This document shows positions 25,031 through 33,931 of a stretch of 43,689 nucleotides of DNA, piece by piece. The stretch covers positions 1 to 43,689 of the forward strand of contig JAYVIV010000248.1 in the NCBI GenBank assembly GCA_043769985.1. The letters are read 5' to 3'. This DNA is from Arcicella sp043769985 (lineage in GTDB: Bacteria; Bacteroidota; Bacteroidia; Cytophagales; Spirosomataceae). The translations under genes were made by a program, and so were the position numbers. Position 1 is the stretch's first letter. Each line of letters opens with the position of its first letter. The notes beneath the pieces are model-generated. The model searched no databases and was not told where the DNA came from. It saw only the letters and a program-made list of their open reading frames with translations.

Positions 25031-28000
25031 TTACCTCCCCTCCCCAATCGGCAAATAATCCTTAAACGTCTTCAAGGGCGTTGATTCCACTTTTTTGCGG
25101 TAATCTGTCCAATTGGTAGCGAAGAATTTGTTTACTTTTTCGATGGTTTCTTTCGTTAATGTTTCTAATTGTTCTATCAACGTTACATCAGCTTTAGTGG
25201 GGGTAATTTGCTTTGAATTGATGTAATTCATTGCCTCATAAATCTTGCCTTGTGGCGTGATTTGGTAAGGTCTGCCGTAGCCTTGTTTTTCAAATTTTCT
25301 ACCCGTGATTACCTCTCGTTGAACCTTGATTGAATCCTGAATAGTCTTACTAAGTTTGCCCAAATCTTCTAATTCTTTGCCTTCTTTATCCTTCACTTGG
25401 CTTTGGATGGTTTTCGCCACGTCCTCGGCTTCGGTCAGGCGGTCAGTTGCTTCGGTGAGTTGCACAATTGACTTCTCCATGCGAGTGTACAAGGCTCTTT
25501 TTACCATTTGCACTTCCTTTGAAACTGGCACTCGTGGGTCATCTTTTATCTCAATTGACGATGAATCTTTGGCATCTCCACATACGAAAACGAGCTTATA
25601 TTTTCCAGCTAAAACCTCAATTCCATTGGCATCTGCGGCATTTTTCTTGGGTTTTGGTGTCCCAGGATTACGAACACCTTTCTCCGTCATATTCCACATA
25701 AGCGACTGATAACCAGTTGAATCGGGTTTATGTTGCAACGTTCTGATGAGTTTATTTTCAGCGTTATAAATCTTTACGTAAACGGTATCGTATTTCGTTA
25801 CGTTTTTCTTGGTTGTGTCTTTTTGAACGGCTACCTGAACGCTGGTAGGCAGCTCCACTGTGGGTTTAACCCTACCAGCGTTAGCGTTGGTATTCGGTTT
25901 CGCTGATGAAGTATCCTTCTTTGGAGGATTATAAAAATAACTCAACTTTGCTCCCTTCTTGCGGTTCTCACCGATGAAGTTCGCATCTGCCATAAATCCT
26001 GACCCGTGAGCATCTCTGTAATTTGCTTGATACGCATCGGCATTGGCAAAAGCGGCAATTTTACCTTCCAATAATTTACCATTTGCCGCCAACTGACGAA
26101 GTGGACGAATGTTATCTAATACATAAATTGCTCTTCCGAAAGTGGCAATTACCAAATCCGCTTCACGCTCTTGGATGCTCAAATCCATCGTTGAAACGGG
26201 TGGAAATCCAGCCTTCCATTGGGTGAAAGTTACACCTTCATCCACGCTTACCCAAAGTCCTTGTTCTGTGCCGACAAACATCAATTTTGGTTCAATCACA
26301 TCTTGCTGAAAAGCTAAGGCATATCCCACCACTTTTTTATCATCCACCAATCGAGTCCACGTTTGTCCGAAGTCTTTTGTTCGGTAAATATATACGCCCA
26401 TATCACCCTGACGGTAATTATTGGCAGTTATGTAGGCTTCACCGACATTGAAAGTTGATGCTTTTATCTGTGCAATCCATGATTCTTTTGGTAATCCAGA
26501 GAGTCTTGACGTAACATTATTCCACGTTTTACCACCATCTTGCGTTACTTGAACATTGCCATCATCCGTACCAATCCATATCACGCCTTGCTTCACGGGC
26601 GAGGGTGCAATGGTGAGAATATTATTATGATTTTCTGCGTATGTTACGTCCATCGTTAAGCCGCCAGTTTCATCCGTTGCCTTTTGTTGGGCTTTATTAT
26701 CGGTTGATAAATCGGGCGAAATAATCTCCCAATTCATCCCTTTATCCGCTGATTTATGAACGAATTGCGAACCGTAGTAAATCGTAGTTTTATCCACAGG
26801 GTCAAGGGCAAAAGCCGCATTCCAATTGTAACGAAGGCGAGTTTTTAGGTCGGGGGCAGTTGGACGAATGAATACATTTGCTCCTGTTTCAGCATCGTAT
26901 CTCTGTAAATTACCTCCCTGCGACATTCCATAGCCAAATCTTGAATCTTGGAGATCGGGCATTACGTCAAAACCATCTCCACCTACCATCATTTGCCAAT
27001 GCGAATTTCTGATTCCTCCGTCTTGCCAAGTGTAGGCAGGTCCTTTCCAAGAACCATTGTCTTGCAAACCACCGTAAACGTTGTAAGGAATTTCATTATC
27101 GACATTTACGTGGTAATATTGACCCAATGGCAAAGCCTCCGCAAATGTCCACTTTCTACCTCTATCTCTTGAAATGGCAATACCGCCATCGTTGCCATTA
27201 ATAATAAAAGAAGGGTCTTCTGGGTGAATCCAGAAGGCGTGATGGTCGGGGTGAACGCCCTCGTAAGGCACAATTACTTTGAAGGTTTTACCAGCATCTT
27301 CACTCATCGAAATCATCTGAAAAACACCATAAACTCGGTTTTCATTTTTGGTATCAACGGCAATATCCCAGAAGTAAAAAGGGCGATTCCCTTTGATGGT
27401 TGCTTCGTCATCGTCATTGACTTTCTCCCATTTGAAACCGCCGTCATCCGAACGATAAAGGGCATTTTTTGCGGATTCAATCAAGGCATAAACTCTATTG
27501 GGTTCAGACCTTGCAATGGCAACGCCAATTCTCCCTAATTCTCCCTCTGGAATGCCATTTGCCTTATTTGACAGTTTCGTAAAGTTTTTTCCACCATCCA
27601 TCGTGACATAAAATCCAGAACCTTTTCCACCCGATTTGAAGTCATAGGTATTGCGGTGATGTTCCCACATGGCTACCAATAATTTGTTAGGATTGGTTGG
27701 ATCCATAACCATATCCGCTACCCCCGAACGTTCGTTGGTGTAAAGAATTTTCTCCCACGTTAATCCTCCGTCAGTCGTTTTAAAAAGTCCTCTTTCTGGA
27801 TGGTCTGCGAATGGATTTCCGATTACGCCCGCATACACAACGTTAGGATTTGTGGGGTCAATAATAACTCGATGAATGTTTTTAGTTTTCTCTAAACCCA
27901 TTAATTTCCAAGTTTTTCCAGCATCCATCGACTTATAAATTCCTGCCCCAAGATTGACCGAATTTCTTGGATTTCCTTCGCCCGTTCCTACCCAAATCAC

Positions 28001-28312
28001 CGAAGGATTAGATTGTTGAATGGCAATTGCTCCGATATTGAGGATTGGATTTTCGTCAAAAATAGAAGTCCAAGTTGTACCTCCATTTTCAGTTTTCCAA
28101 ACGCCACCCGAAGCTGAACCTGCATAAATAATATCAGGATTAGCCACAACGGCATCAATAGCCGTGATTCTGCCCGACATTGCCGCTGGACCAATGGCAC
28201 GGGCTTTCATATTTTTGAATAAATCGGTTTTGATTTTTTGGGCTTGTGTTTCAAGAGAAAATACAGAAACGAACAAGCCAATTAATAGTAATTTCAAGGA
28301 AAGTGATTTCAT
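25031..28312 (-). CDS. Secreted sortilin/VPS10-like BNR-repeat protein
   Basis: A 1093-residue protein with a signal peptide (MKSLSLKLLLIGLFVSVFSL, cleaved after QA-Q). Residues 30-740 form one or two beta-propellers with at least eight Asp-box repeats, such as SMDAGKTW, TTDGGLTW, TMDGGKNF, SEDAGKTF, TQDGGKTW and TKDFGQTW. The last 350 residues contain a beta-rich domain and then a long helical segment (LTEATDRLTEAEDVAKTIQ). The family is annotated as glycosyl hydrolase/BNR or sortilin-like and is widespread in Bacteroidota. Sialidase catalytic residues are not evident, so enzymatic activity is unproved. It is not linked to other genes in an operon. Confidence 0.87.
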   Translation of the reverse strand: MKSLSLKLLLIGLFVSVFSLETQAQKIKTDLFKNMKARAIGPAAMSGRITAIDAVVANPDIIYAGSASGGVWKTENGGTTWTSIFDENPILNIGAIAIQQSNPSVIWVGTGEGNPRNSVNLGAGIYKSMDAGKTWKLMGLEKTKNIHRVIIDPTNPNVVYAGVIGNPFADHPERGLFKTTDGGLTWEKILYTNERSGVADMVMDPTNPNKLLVAMWEHHRNTYDFKSGGKGSGFYVTMDGGKNFTKLSNKANGIPEGELGRIGVAIARSEPNRVYALIESAKNALYRSDDGGFKWEKVNDDDEATIKGNRPFYFWDIAVDTKNENRVYGVFQMISMSEDAGKTFKVIVPYEGVHPDHHAFWIHPEDPSFIINGNDGGIAISRDRGRKWTFAEALPLGQYYHVNVDNEIPYNVYGGLQDNGSWKGPAYTWQDGGIRNSHWQMMVGGDGFDVMPDLQDSRFGYGMSQGGNLQRYDAETGANVFIRPTAPDLKTRLRYNWNAAFALDPVDKTTIYYGSQFVHKSADKGMNWEIISPDLSTDNKAQQKATDETGGLTMDVTYAENHNNILTIAPSPVKQGVIWIGTDDGNVQVTQDGGKTWNNVTSRLSGLPKESWIAQIKASTFNVGEAYITANNYRQGDMGVYIYRTKDFGQTWTRLVDDKKVVGYALAFQQDVIEPKLMFVGTEQGLWVSVDEGVTFTQWKAGFPPVSTMDLSIQEREADLVIATFGRAIYVLDNIRPLRQLAANGKLLEGKIAAFANADAYQANYRDAHGSGFMADANFIGENRKKGAKLSYFYNPPKKDTSSAKPNTNANAGRVKPTVELPTSVQVAVQKDTTKKNVTKYDTVYVKIYNAENKLIRTLQHKPDSTGYQSLMWNMTEKGVRNPGTPKPKKNAADANGIEVLAGKYKLVFVCGDAKDSSSIEIKDDPRVPVSKEVQMVKRALYTRMEKSIVQLTEATDRLTEAEDVAKTIQSQVKDKEGKELEDLGKLSKTIQDSIKVQREVITGRKFEKQGYGRPYQITPQGKIYEAMNYINSKQITPTKADVTLIEQLETLTKETIEKVNKFFATNWTDYRKKVESTPLKTFKDYLPIGEGR

Positions 28313-28383
28313 TGTTGATTGGGTTTGTGATGAAAGTTCAATTTCGGGAAAAATAGCGAGGAATCAAAAAGGGGAATGGGTTT

Positions 28384-28488
28384 TAAGTAGTTGTTCGTAT
28401 TTCGATGTTCGATATTAGGAGCTTAATTATCTAAAAATTAACAATTTACAGTAAAATATAACGTCGTTTAAATAGTAGTGACTACTTA
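28384..28488. repeat. MITE-like element, copy 1 (105 bp)
   Basis: The ends TAAGTAGT (28384-28391) and ACTACTTA (28481-28488) are perfect inverted repeats. The first 28 bp and last 35 bp are nearly the same as in copy 2 at 37271-37367, while the middle differs. It lies in the 353-bp gap between the BNR gene and HMG-CoA reductase starts. I see nothing else in that gap apart from AT-rich sequence. Confidence 0.75.
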
Positions 28489-28665
28489 CTACAAAAGTTT
28501 CAAAAGAGAATTAAAGTTTTTAAATCAAAACTTTTACTTACCTATGAATGATTTTCAAATCGTTAAAACCTATTGATTAAAATTTTTTACATCTCAATGA
28601 AAATGTATTTGCAAACATTTCTAAAAATATCACTACATTTATAAAATCAAAATAGTTTGTATAAA

Positions 28666-29835
28666 ATGGAGAAAAAATTGCCTTTTAATAAGGAAAACAA
28701 TTATACAGAAGACCTTGCCCATCAACGTAGAACATTCGTTTCTGAGCAAACTGGCGTAGAATTTAAGCATCTTGATAAATATTCTTTCGAGCCTTCCGTA
28801 CTGCCTGGAAACATAGAGAATTTTTCGGGAGTTGCCCAAGTTCCTATCGGTTTTGCAGGACCTTTGAAAATTTTGGGAGAATTTGCTCAGGGAAATTTTT
28901 ATATTCCGATGGCAACCACTGAAGGAACTTTGGTGGCGAGTTATAACAGAGGCATGAAATTACTGCATGAAGCGGGTGGAGTCATCTGTACCGTCTTAGA
29001 TGATTCTATGCAAAGGGCTCCCATTTTTGTTTTTGAAAATGCTCGTTTTTCAAAGGTTTTTGGACAATGGATTACTGATAATTTTACCCAAATAAAAGCC
29101 AAAGCCGAAGAGACAACTAATTCTGGAAAATTAATTGATATTGAACAATATACGGTCGGAAAATTGCGGTGGCTACGCTTCAATTATACTACTGGTGATG
29201 CCGCAGGGCAGAATATGGTGACCAAAGCCACGCATCACGCTTGTCATTGGATGCTTGAAAGAGGCATTGAAGGTTTAGAACATTTTTCGATGGCTGCCAA
29301 TCTGGATACTGATAAAAAACACTCTCAAATAAACACACTCCAAACTCGTGGTAAGCGAGTGGTTGCAGAAGCTACAATTCCCAATGATTTAATGACAAAA
29401 ATTATGCACACTTCTGGAAAAGCTATGTTTCGGCAAAGGCAATTATCGAACATGGGAACGCTTTTAGCTGGTGCAAATAATAATGGTGCACATTCTGCCA
29501 ATGGTTTAACGGCATTGTTTATTGCCACGGGACAAGATGTTGCCAATATTGCGGAATCATCAGCGGCTTTAACGTACTCGGAACTAAAAGAAAATGGTGA
29601 TTATTATTGGTCAGTCACCATTCCTTCGCTCATTGTGGCAACGCATGGCGGAGGAACTGGCTTGCCAACCCAACGTGAATGCTTGGAAATGTTGGGTTGT
29701 TTTGGAAAAGATAAAGTTAATAAATTAGCGGAAATTATGGCGGCTGTGGCATTGGCTGGAGAAGTTTCTCTTGGGTCGGCAATTGTGGCAAATGAGTGGG
29801 TGAGCAGTCATGAACAATTTGGGCGAAATCGGTAA
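28666..29835 (+). CDS. Hydroxymethylglutaryl-CoA reductase, class I-like
   Basis: A 389-residue enzyme of the mevalonate pathway, converting HMG-CoA to mevalonate with NAD(P)H. Conserved blocks are VPIGFAGPL, the catalytic glutamate in MATTEGTLVASYNRG, TGDAAGQNMVTKAT, the lysine in TRGKRVVAEATI, the aspartate in TGQDVANIAES, VATHGGGTGLPTQREC and the C-terminal histidine in VSSHEQFGRNR. The start ATG at 28666 is preferred over an in-frame TTG 9 bp upstream. It suggests isoprenoid synthesis by mevalonate in this organism. The flanking element copy 1 is upstream, and a crotonase and an AbfD-like gene follow on the same strand. Confidence 0.92.
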   Translation: MEKKLPFNKENNYTEDLAHQRRTFVSEQTGVEFKHLDKYSFEPSVLPGNIENFSGVAQVPIGFAGPLKILGEFAQGNFYIPMATTEGTLVASYNRGMKLLHEAGGVICTVLDDSMQRAPIFVFENARFSKVFGQWITDNFTQIKAKAEETTNSGKLIDIEQYTVGKLRWLRFNYTTGDAAGQNMVTKATHHACHWMLERGIEGLEHFSMAANLDTDKKHSQINTLQTRGKRVVAEATIPNDLMTKIMHTSGKAMFRQRQLSNMGTLLAGANNNGAHSANGLTALFIATGQDVANIAESSAALTYSELKENGDYYWSVTIPSLIVATHGGGTGLPTQRECLEMLGCFGKDKVNKLAEIMAAVALAGEVSLGSAIVANEWVSSHEQFGRNR

Positions 29836-29842
29836 CTAAATT

Positions 29843-30089
29843 GGACCACTGATTCTTCGGATGTTACGGATTTACACGGATTTCTTGTTGTATAATTTCA
29901 AAAAAAACTTTTTAAGTTTAAGAAAATCTTCTGTAATTCCACTTTTTTATCCGTGTAAATCTGTAGCATCAGCAAAATCCGTGGTCTAAATATTTGCGAG
30001 GCAAACTTTTAAAGTTCATTTTAAAATCCGTGTAAATCCGTAACATCCGCAAAATCAGTGTTCTAAATATTTGCGAAGCAAACCTTTAA
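29843..30089. repeat. Repeat block of ATCCGTG words with a tandem duplication
   Basis: A left arm (29843-29883, with ATGTTACGGATTTACACGGA) is followed by two direct copies of about 65 bp at 29949-30013 and 30025-30089. Both copies start CCGTGTAAATC, contain TCTAAATATTTGCGA and end at AAACTTT or AAACCTT. The right arms are the inverted complement of the left arm. This fills most of the 265-bp gap before the crotonase gene and makes an upstream TTG start of that gene unlikely. Confidence 0.8.
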
Positions 30090-30100
30090 TAATCAATAAA

Positions 30101-30856
30101 ATGTATCAAAATATTCTTTTCTCACAGGCAAGTGGTGTTGCAAAAATTACTTTAAATCGTCCGCAAGTGTTGAACGCTTTGAGTCCAGATATGGTCAAAG
30201 AGTTGATTGATATTACAAAAAAAATATCCTCAGATGATTCTGCAAAGGTTTTGGTGGTCACTGGCGAAGGTCGGGCTTGGTCGGCGGGGGTTGATTTGAA
30301 GGCAATTAATGAAAGTATTCAAGGGGGTCAATTTTCTAATTTCGATTTCATGGAATTGGGAGCTGAATTCATCAAAATTCTCCAAAATATGCCCCAAGTT
30401 ACGATTGCAATGGTGAACGGACATTGCTACACGGGAGCAACCGAATTCATGTTGGCTTTCGACTTAGTTTATGCCGCCGATGAAGCTCAAATTGGCGATA
30501 CGCACGCCAAATGGGGCATTGCTCCAAAATGGGGAATGACCCAAAGATTGCCTTTGAAAGTGGGCATTATGAAGGCAATGGAAATGTCTTTCACGACTCA
30601 ACCAGTTAATGGAAAAGAAGCAGAACGCATTGGATTGGTCAATAAATCAGTTCCTTTGGTGGATTTGGAAGAAACCGTAAATCAAGTTTGTGAAAAGATT
30701 AAAGGAAATTCCGCCCAAACCATTGCTGCCATGAAATTACTGTATTATTTCGGAAGTTCCCATACTTTACAAGAAGGACTCGAACACGAATTCAAAGCGG
30801 ATATTCAGATTACAGACAGAGAAGAATTTTTACGGAAATTTAGTGAGAATAAGTGA
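30101..30856 (+). CDS. Enoyl-CoA hydratase/isomerase (crotonase) family protein
   Basis: A 251-residue crotonase-fold protein. The oxyanion-hole regions VVTGEGRAWSAGVDLKAI (52-69) and VNGHCYTGATEF (105-116) are present. Glutamate E115 aligns with the first catalytic glutamate of enoyl-CoA hydratase (E144 in rat). The second (E164) is replaced by H135 in AQIGDTHAKWG. It may therefore be an isomerase, hydrolase or other crotonase rather than a true hydratase. The start is ATG at 30101. The frame upstream runs into repeat sequence. It precedes the AbfD-like gene by 188 bp, with a repeat between them. Confidence 0.85.
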   Translation: MYQNILFSQASGVAKITLNRPQVLNALSPDMVKELIDITKKISSDDSAKVLVVTGEGRAWSAGVDLKAINESIQGGQFSNFDFMELGAEFIKILQNMPQVTIAMVNGHCYTGATEFMLAFDLVYAADEAQIGDTHAKWGIAPKWGMTQRLPLKVGIMKAMEMSFTTQPVNGKEAERIGLVNKSVPLVDLEETVNQVCEKIKGNSAQTIAAMKLLYYFGSSHTLQEGLEHEFKADIQITDREEFLRKFSENK

Positions 30857-30868
30857 GGAAATTTAGCA

Positions 30869-31023
30869 CACGGATGACACAGATGCCTACGGCAGCACGA
30901 ATTTTCACAGATTTTTTAAAGGATAAATACCTGAATTTTATTATTCATCTTAATGTGTAATTTTAGTAAAATCATACTAAAACCTTTTAAATCCGTGTTG
31001 CAGAGCATCCGTGAAATCCGTGT
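30869..31023. repeat. Third ATCCGTG-type inverted repeat
   Basis: Left arm near 30869-30910 (CACACGGATGACACAGATGC onward) and right arm near 30989-31023 (AAATCCGTGTTGCAGAGCAT onward) are imperfect inverted copies of the arms at 19258 and 19342. The block lies between the crotonase and AbfD-like genes. Confidence 0.7.
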
Positions 31024-31044
31024 TCCATTTTAACGCCAAGCAAA

Positions 31045-32553
31045 ATGAAGAAAATAATTACTGGTGACGATTATATCGAGAGCCTTAAAAATAGAAAATT
31101 AAGGGTATATCTCTTCGGGGAATTGGTGGAAAACATTGTGGAGCATCCCATGATTCGTCCATCCATTAATGCAGTGGCGGAAACTTTTGATTTAGCAATC
31201 CGTGAACCCGAATTGGCTTCCGTGATTTCACCTTTAACGGGAGAAAGAATTAGTCGTTTCCTCCATATTTCAACGAGTGCCAATGATTTGGTATTGCAAA
31301 ATAAAATGCAACGTAAAATGGGACAAAATACGGGTACGTGCTTTCAACGTTGTGTAGGAATGGACGGGTTTAACGCTTTGTATTCTACTACTTTTGAAAT
31401 TGACAAGAACAACCAAACTCCTTATCACGAGCGATTTAAGGCATTTTTAACCCAAATGCACCAACAAAATTTAGTCGTAGGTGGAGCAATGACGGACGTG
31501 AAAGGCGACAGAAGCAAAGCCCCTCACGAGCAAGACGACCCCGATATGTTTGTGCATATTTCCAAACGAACGCCAGAAGGAGTTTATATCACGGGGGCGA
31601 AAGCACATCAAACGGGTTGTTTAAATTCACATTGGTTGATGGTGATGCCAACCATGCGATTGAGTGAAAAAGATAAAGATTATGCCATCGTGGGGGCAGT
31701 TCCGGTGGAGGCTGAAGGCATTACGTACATCTACGGGCGACAATCATGCGACACCCGAAGCATGGAAGGAGGCAATATGGACGTGGGAAATGCTCAGTTT
31801 GGCGGACAAGAAGCGATGGTGATTTTTGAAGATGTTTTTATACCAAATCACCTGATTTTCATGAACGGTGAATACGATTTTGCGGCTATGTTAGTGGAAC
31901 GTTTTACGTGTTATCATCGTCGAAGTTATGTCTGTAAAAGTGGCGTAGGAGATGTTTTGATTGGGGCAGCGGCAAATATTGTGGAGTTTAACGGCATAGA
32001 AAAAGTATCGCACATCAAGGATAAATTGGTGGAAATGACTCACTTAAACGAGACGATTTATGCCACAGGAATTGCTGCTTCGTATCAAGGATACGCCACT
32101 ACTTCTGGAGCATTTTTACCCGATGAAATGTTGGCGAATGTCTGCAAACATCACGTAACTCGATTTCCTTACGAAATCAGTCGTTTGGCTCAGGATTTGG
32201 CGGGAGGATTGATGGTAACATTACCTTCTGAAAAGGATTACAACAACCCAGAAACCCACGATTTACTGGAAAAATATCTCAAAGGAAAAACTTCAGTACC
32301 CACCGAAGACCGTTTCAGAATGTTCCGATTAATTGAAAATATGACCCTTGGCAGAAATGCTGTGGGCTATCTTACTGAATCCATGCACGGAGCAGGTTCG
32401 CCCCAAGCCCAACGTATTCAAATTGGCAGGATGATGCAATTAGAATACAAAAAACGTTTGGCGAAGGTTTTAGCAGGGATAAAAATGGACGCTCAAAAAG
32501 AGGATTTGGAGGAGGAAATGGGGAGTTTTTTTGAGCGGGTTTTTCGGGTTTGA
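31045..32553 (+). CDS. 4-hydroxybutyryl-CoA dehydratase/vinylacetyl-CoA isomerase-like flavoprotein
   Basis: A 502-residue member of the HpaB/AbfD acyl-CoA dehydrogenase-fold family. Cysteines C99 and C103 in GTCFQRCVGMD sit at the numbers known for the [4Fe-4S] ligands of Clostridium aminobutyricum AbfD. H291 and C297 in YHRRSYVCKSGVGDV supply the other two ligands. Plain 4-hydroxyphenylacetate monooxygenases lack these cysteines. The conserved flavin/CoA regions EGVYITGAKAHQTGCLNSHW and AGSPQAQRIQIGRMMQ are intact. The enzyme would turn 4-hydroxybutyryl-CoA into crotonyl-CoA. The start ATG at 31045 is well placed. The upstream crotonase could act next in the path. Confidence 0.82.
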   Translation: MKKIITGDDYIESLKNRKLRVYLFGELVENIVEHPMIRPSINAVAETFDLAIREPELASVISPLTGERISRFLHISTSANDLVLQNKMQRKMGQNTGTCFQRCVGMDGFNALYSTTFEIDKNNQTPYHERFKAFLTQMHQQNLVVGGAMTDVKGDRSKAPHEQDDPDMFVHISKRTPEGVYITGAKAHQTGCLNSHWLMVMPTMRLSEKDKDYAIVGAVPVEAEGITYIYGRQSCDTRSMEGGNMDVGNAQFGGQEAMVIFEDVFIPNHLIFMNGEYDFAAMLVERFTCYHRRSYVCKSGVGDVLIGAAANIVEFNGIEKVSHIKDKLVEMTHLNETIYATGIAASYQGYATTSGAFLPDEMLANVCKHHVTRFPYEISRLAQDLAGGLMVTLPSEKDYNNPETHDLLEKYLKGKTSVPTEDRFRMFRLIENMTLGRNAVGYLTESMHGAGSPQAQRIQIGRMMQLEYKKRLAKVLAGIKMDAQKEDLEEEMGSFFERVFRV

Positions 32554-32557
32554 GGAG

Positions 32558-32598
32558 CTATCATCATAAATTTTATTTTTATGAATTTATGATGATAG
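32558..32598. terminator. Bidirectional terminator between convergent genes
   Basis: A perfect 15-bp stem, CTATCATCATAAATT (32558-32572) and AATTTATGATGATAG (32584-32598), with an 11-nt T-rich loop. It begins 5 bp after the AbfD-like stop and overlaps the last codons of the opposing gene at 32587. Confidence 0.75.
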
Positions 32599-33315
32599 AA
32601 AATACTCATGTGTTTTTTTTTCATCTAAAATAGTTCCTGTACAATGACTTATCCAAGTTCTAAGTAATGCTACTGCAAACCGATAAATTTCTTCTTTATT
32701 TTTTCCATCAGGTTCAATTGTAGAGATGATTTTTTCGTTTATTCCTGTAAATCTTGATACAAAAGTTGGAACTACTATTTCTTCCTTACTATTTTCCAAT
32801 CCAAAATAATATAAAAAATTGGTTGATATTCCCCATATCAAATCAACAAATTTTACTATTTTTTTATCAATAACTTTTTCAAAACTGTCCATTTTTTTTG
32901 GTGAAATTTCGGTATAATCTAAGCCGATAATTGCATACATAGGTGAAAGGGTGGATGTACCTAATAAAGGACTTACCAAATTGTGCTTATTTATTTTTGA
33001 TTTAATTCCATTATCATACCCTTCTAAAATTTTATAAGTTCTTTCTAAATGACTTATAGCTTCTTTTATAATTTTCTCGTTTAACGTTCTTTTAATTTCG
33101 ATTATTCCACAAACAGATTCGGCAGCAACAATTTCAATATCGCTTATTCCAAACTTGTATATTGATGGAATTCTATTATCAACAATAATTAAATCATGTT
33201 GCAAAAGATTGTCTTCACTATTTATAGTTTCGGTTGTTGCAATGTAACCACTACATACTCTATAATTTTCTGGAATATGTTTTTTTATTAACTCTTTTAC
33301 ATAGCTTTCAACCAA
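32587..33315 (-). CDS. DUF6602-like protein with PD-(D/E)XK-type features
   Basis: A 242-residue protein from a TTG start. YRVCSGYI, then QHDLIIVDNRIPSIY, then ESVCGIIEIKRTL follow the pattern of DUF6602, where D and ExK residues suggest a nuclease-like fold. Function is not established. The frame continues upstream to about 33425 without ATG, GTG or TTG, and the extra residues (ELLLQKKKNGQNGELKTSGY) look like genuine protein and match the family's usual N-terminal helix. The true start may therefore be an ATT at 33414, or the gene may be damaged there. Base use is more AT-rich than in its neighbours. Confidence 0.65.
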   Translation of the reverse strand: MVESYVKELIKKHIPENYRVCSGYIATTETINSEDNLLQHDLIIVDNRIPSIYKFGISDIEIVAAESVCGIIEIKRTLNEKIIKEAISHLERTYKILEGYDNGIKSKINKHNLVSPLLGTSTLSPMYAIIGLDYTEISPKKMDSFEKVIDKKIVKFVDLIWGISTNFLYYFGLENSKEEIVVPTFVSRFTGINEKIISTIEPDGKNKEEIYRFAVALLRTWISHCTGTILDEKKTHEYFLSS

Positions 33316-33526
33316 ATAACCTGAGGTTTTTAATTCTCCATTTTGCCCATTTTTCTTTTTTTGTAATAATAACTCAGACTGGTTTCTGATTAATTGTACT
33401 TCTGCATTGATAATGTATTGTATTTATCCTTGACATATAGATAATTTTAGTAAAATTTGAAATTAATTTTCTTATTTTATACTATCGACGTATAATATTT
33501 TAACAAACGATTTGATGAAATCACCT

Positions 33527-33931
33527 TTAATAATGCCCTAACCTAATTAACTCTTTCCTAAAAATCAGCCTATCAATTTCATTAAACTTAAAGATACGGG
33601 TTGTCACATTACCAACATCAGTTTTTCCAACGATTGCCCCGTCAATAATCTCAAAATGTTGTTGCCAGACATCTTTTCGAGGATTAAAAAAACGTACAAT
33701 TACATCTTCATCCTCAAAACTACCAATATCAGTTCCTTTAAAGTGATTGCAATCAGGACAACAATACGCTAAATTGTCAATGCGAGATGAACCACGATGT
33801 TTCAGTGGTCTAATGTGGTCGATGTGAAAATTATAGAAGGATACTTTTTCAGGTAATAGACAATATTCACACTTAAATTCAGAACGAAGAACAACCTGAT
33901 TTTTGACATGAATTGATATAGATTTTCTCAT
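33527..33931 (-). CDS. HNH endonuclease
   Basis: A 134-residue protein with a complete HNH zinc-binding nuclease motif: CEYC (20-23), the catalytic HIDHIRPLKHRG with two histidines, and the closing CCPDCNHFKG. The N-terminus (MRKSISIHVKNQVVLRSEFK) is basic, as expected for DNA binding. The family includes restriction, homing and repair nucleases, and this small form is not assigned. Its start overlaps the stop of the upstream 78-residue gene by 4 bp, so the two are translated together. Confidence 0.88.
   Translation of the reverse strand: MRKSISIHVKNQVVLRSEFKCEYCLLPEKVSFYNFHIDHIRPLKHRGSSRIDNLAYCCPDCNHFKGTDIGSFEDEDVIVRFFNPRKDVWQQHFEIIDGAIVGKTDVGNVTTRIFKFNEIDRLIFRKELIRLGHY

Noticed and set aside
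29843..30089. Possible CRISPR array because of repeated 65-bp units
   Set aside because: There are only two direct copies with an inverted third, no spacers of uniform size and no cas genes. It fits an intergenic repeat family better.
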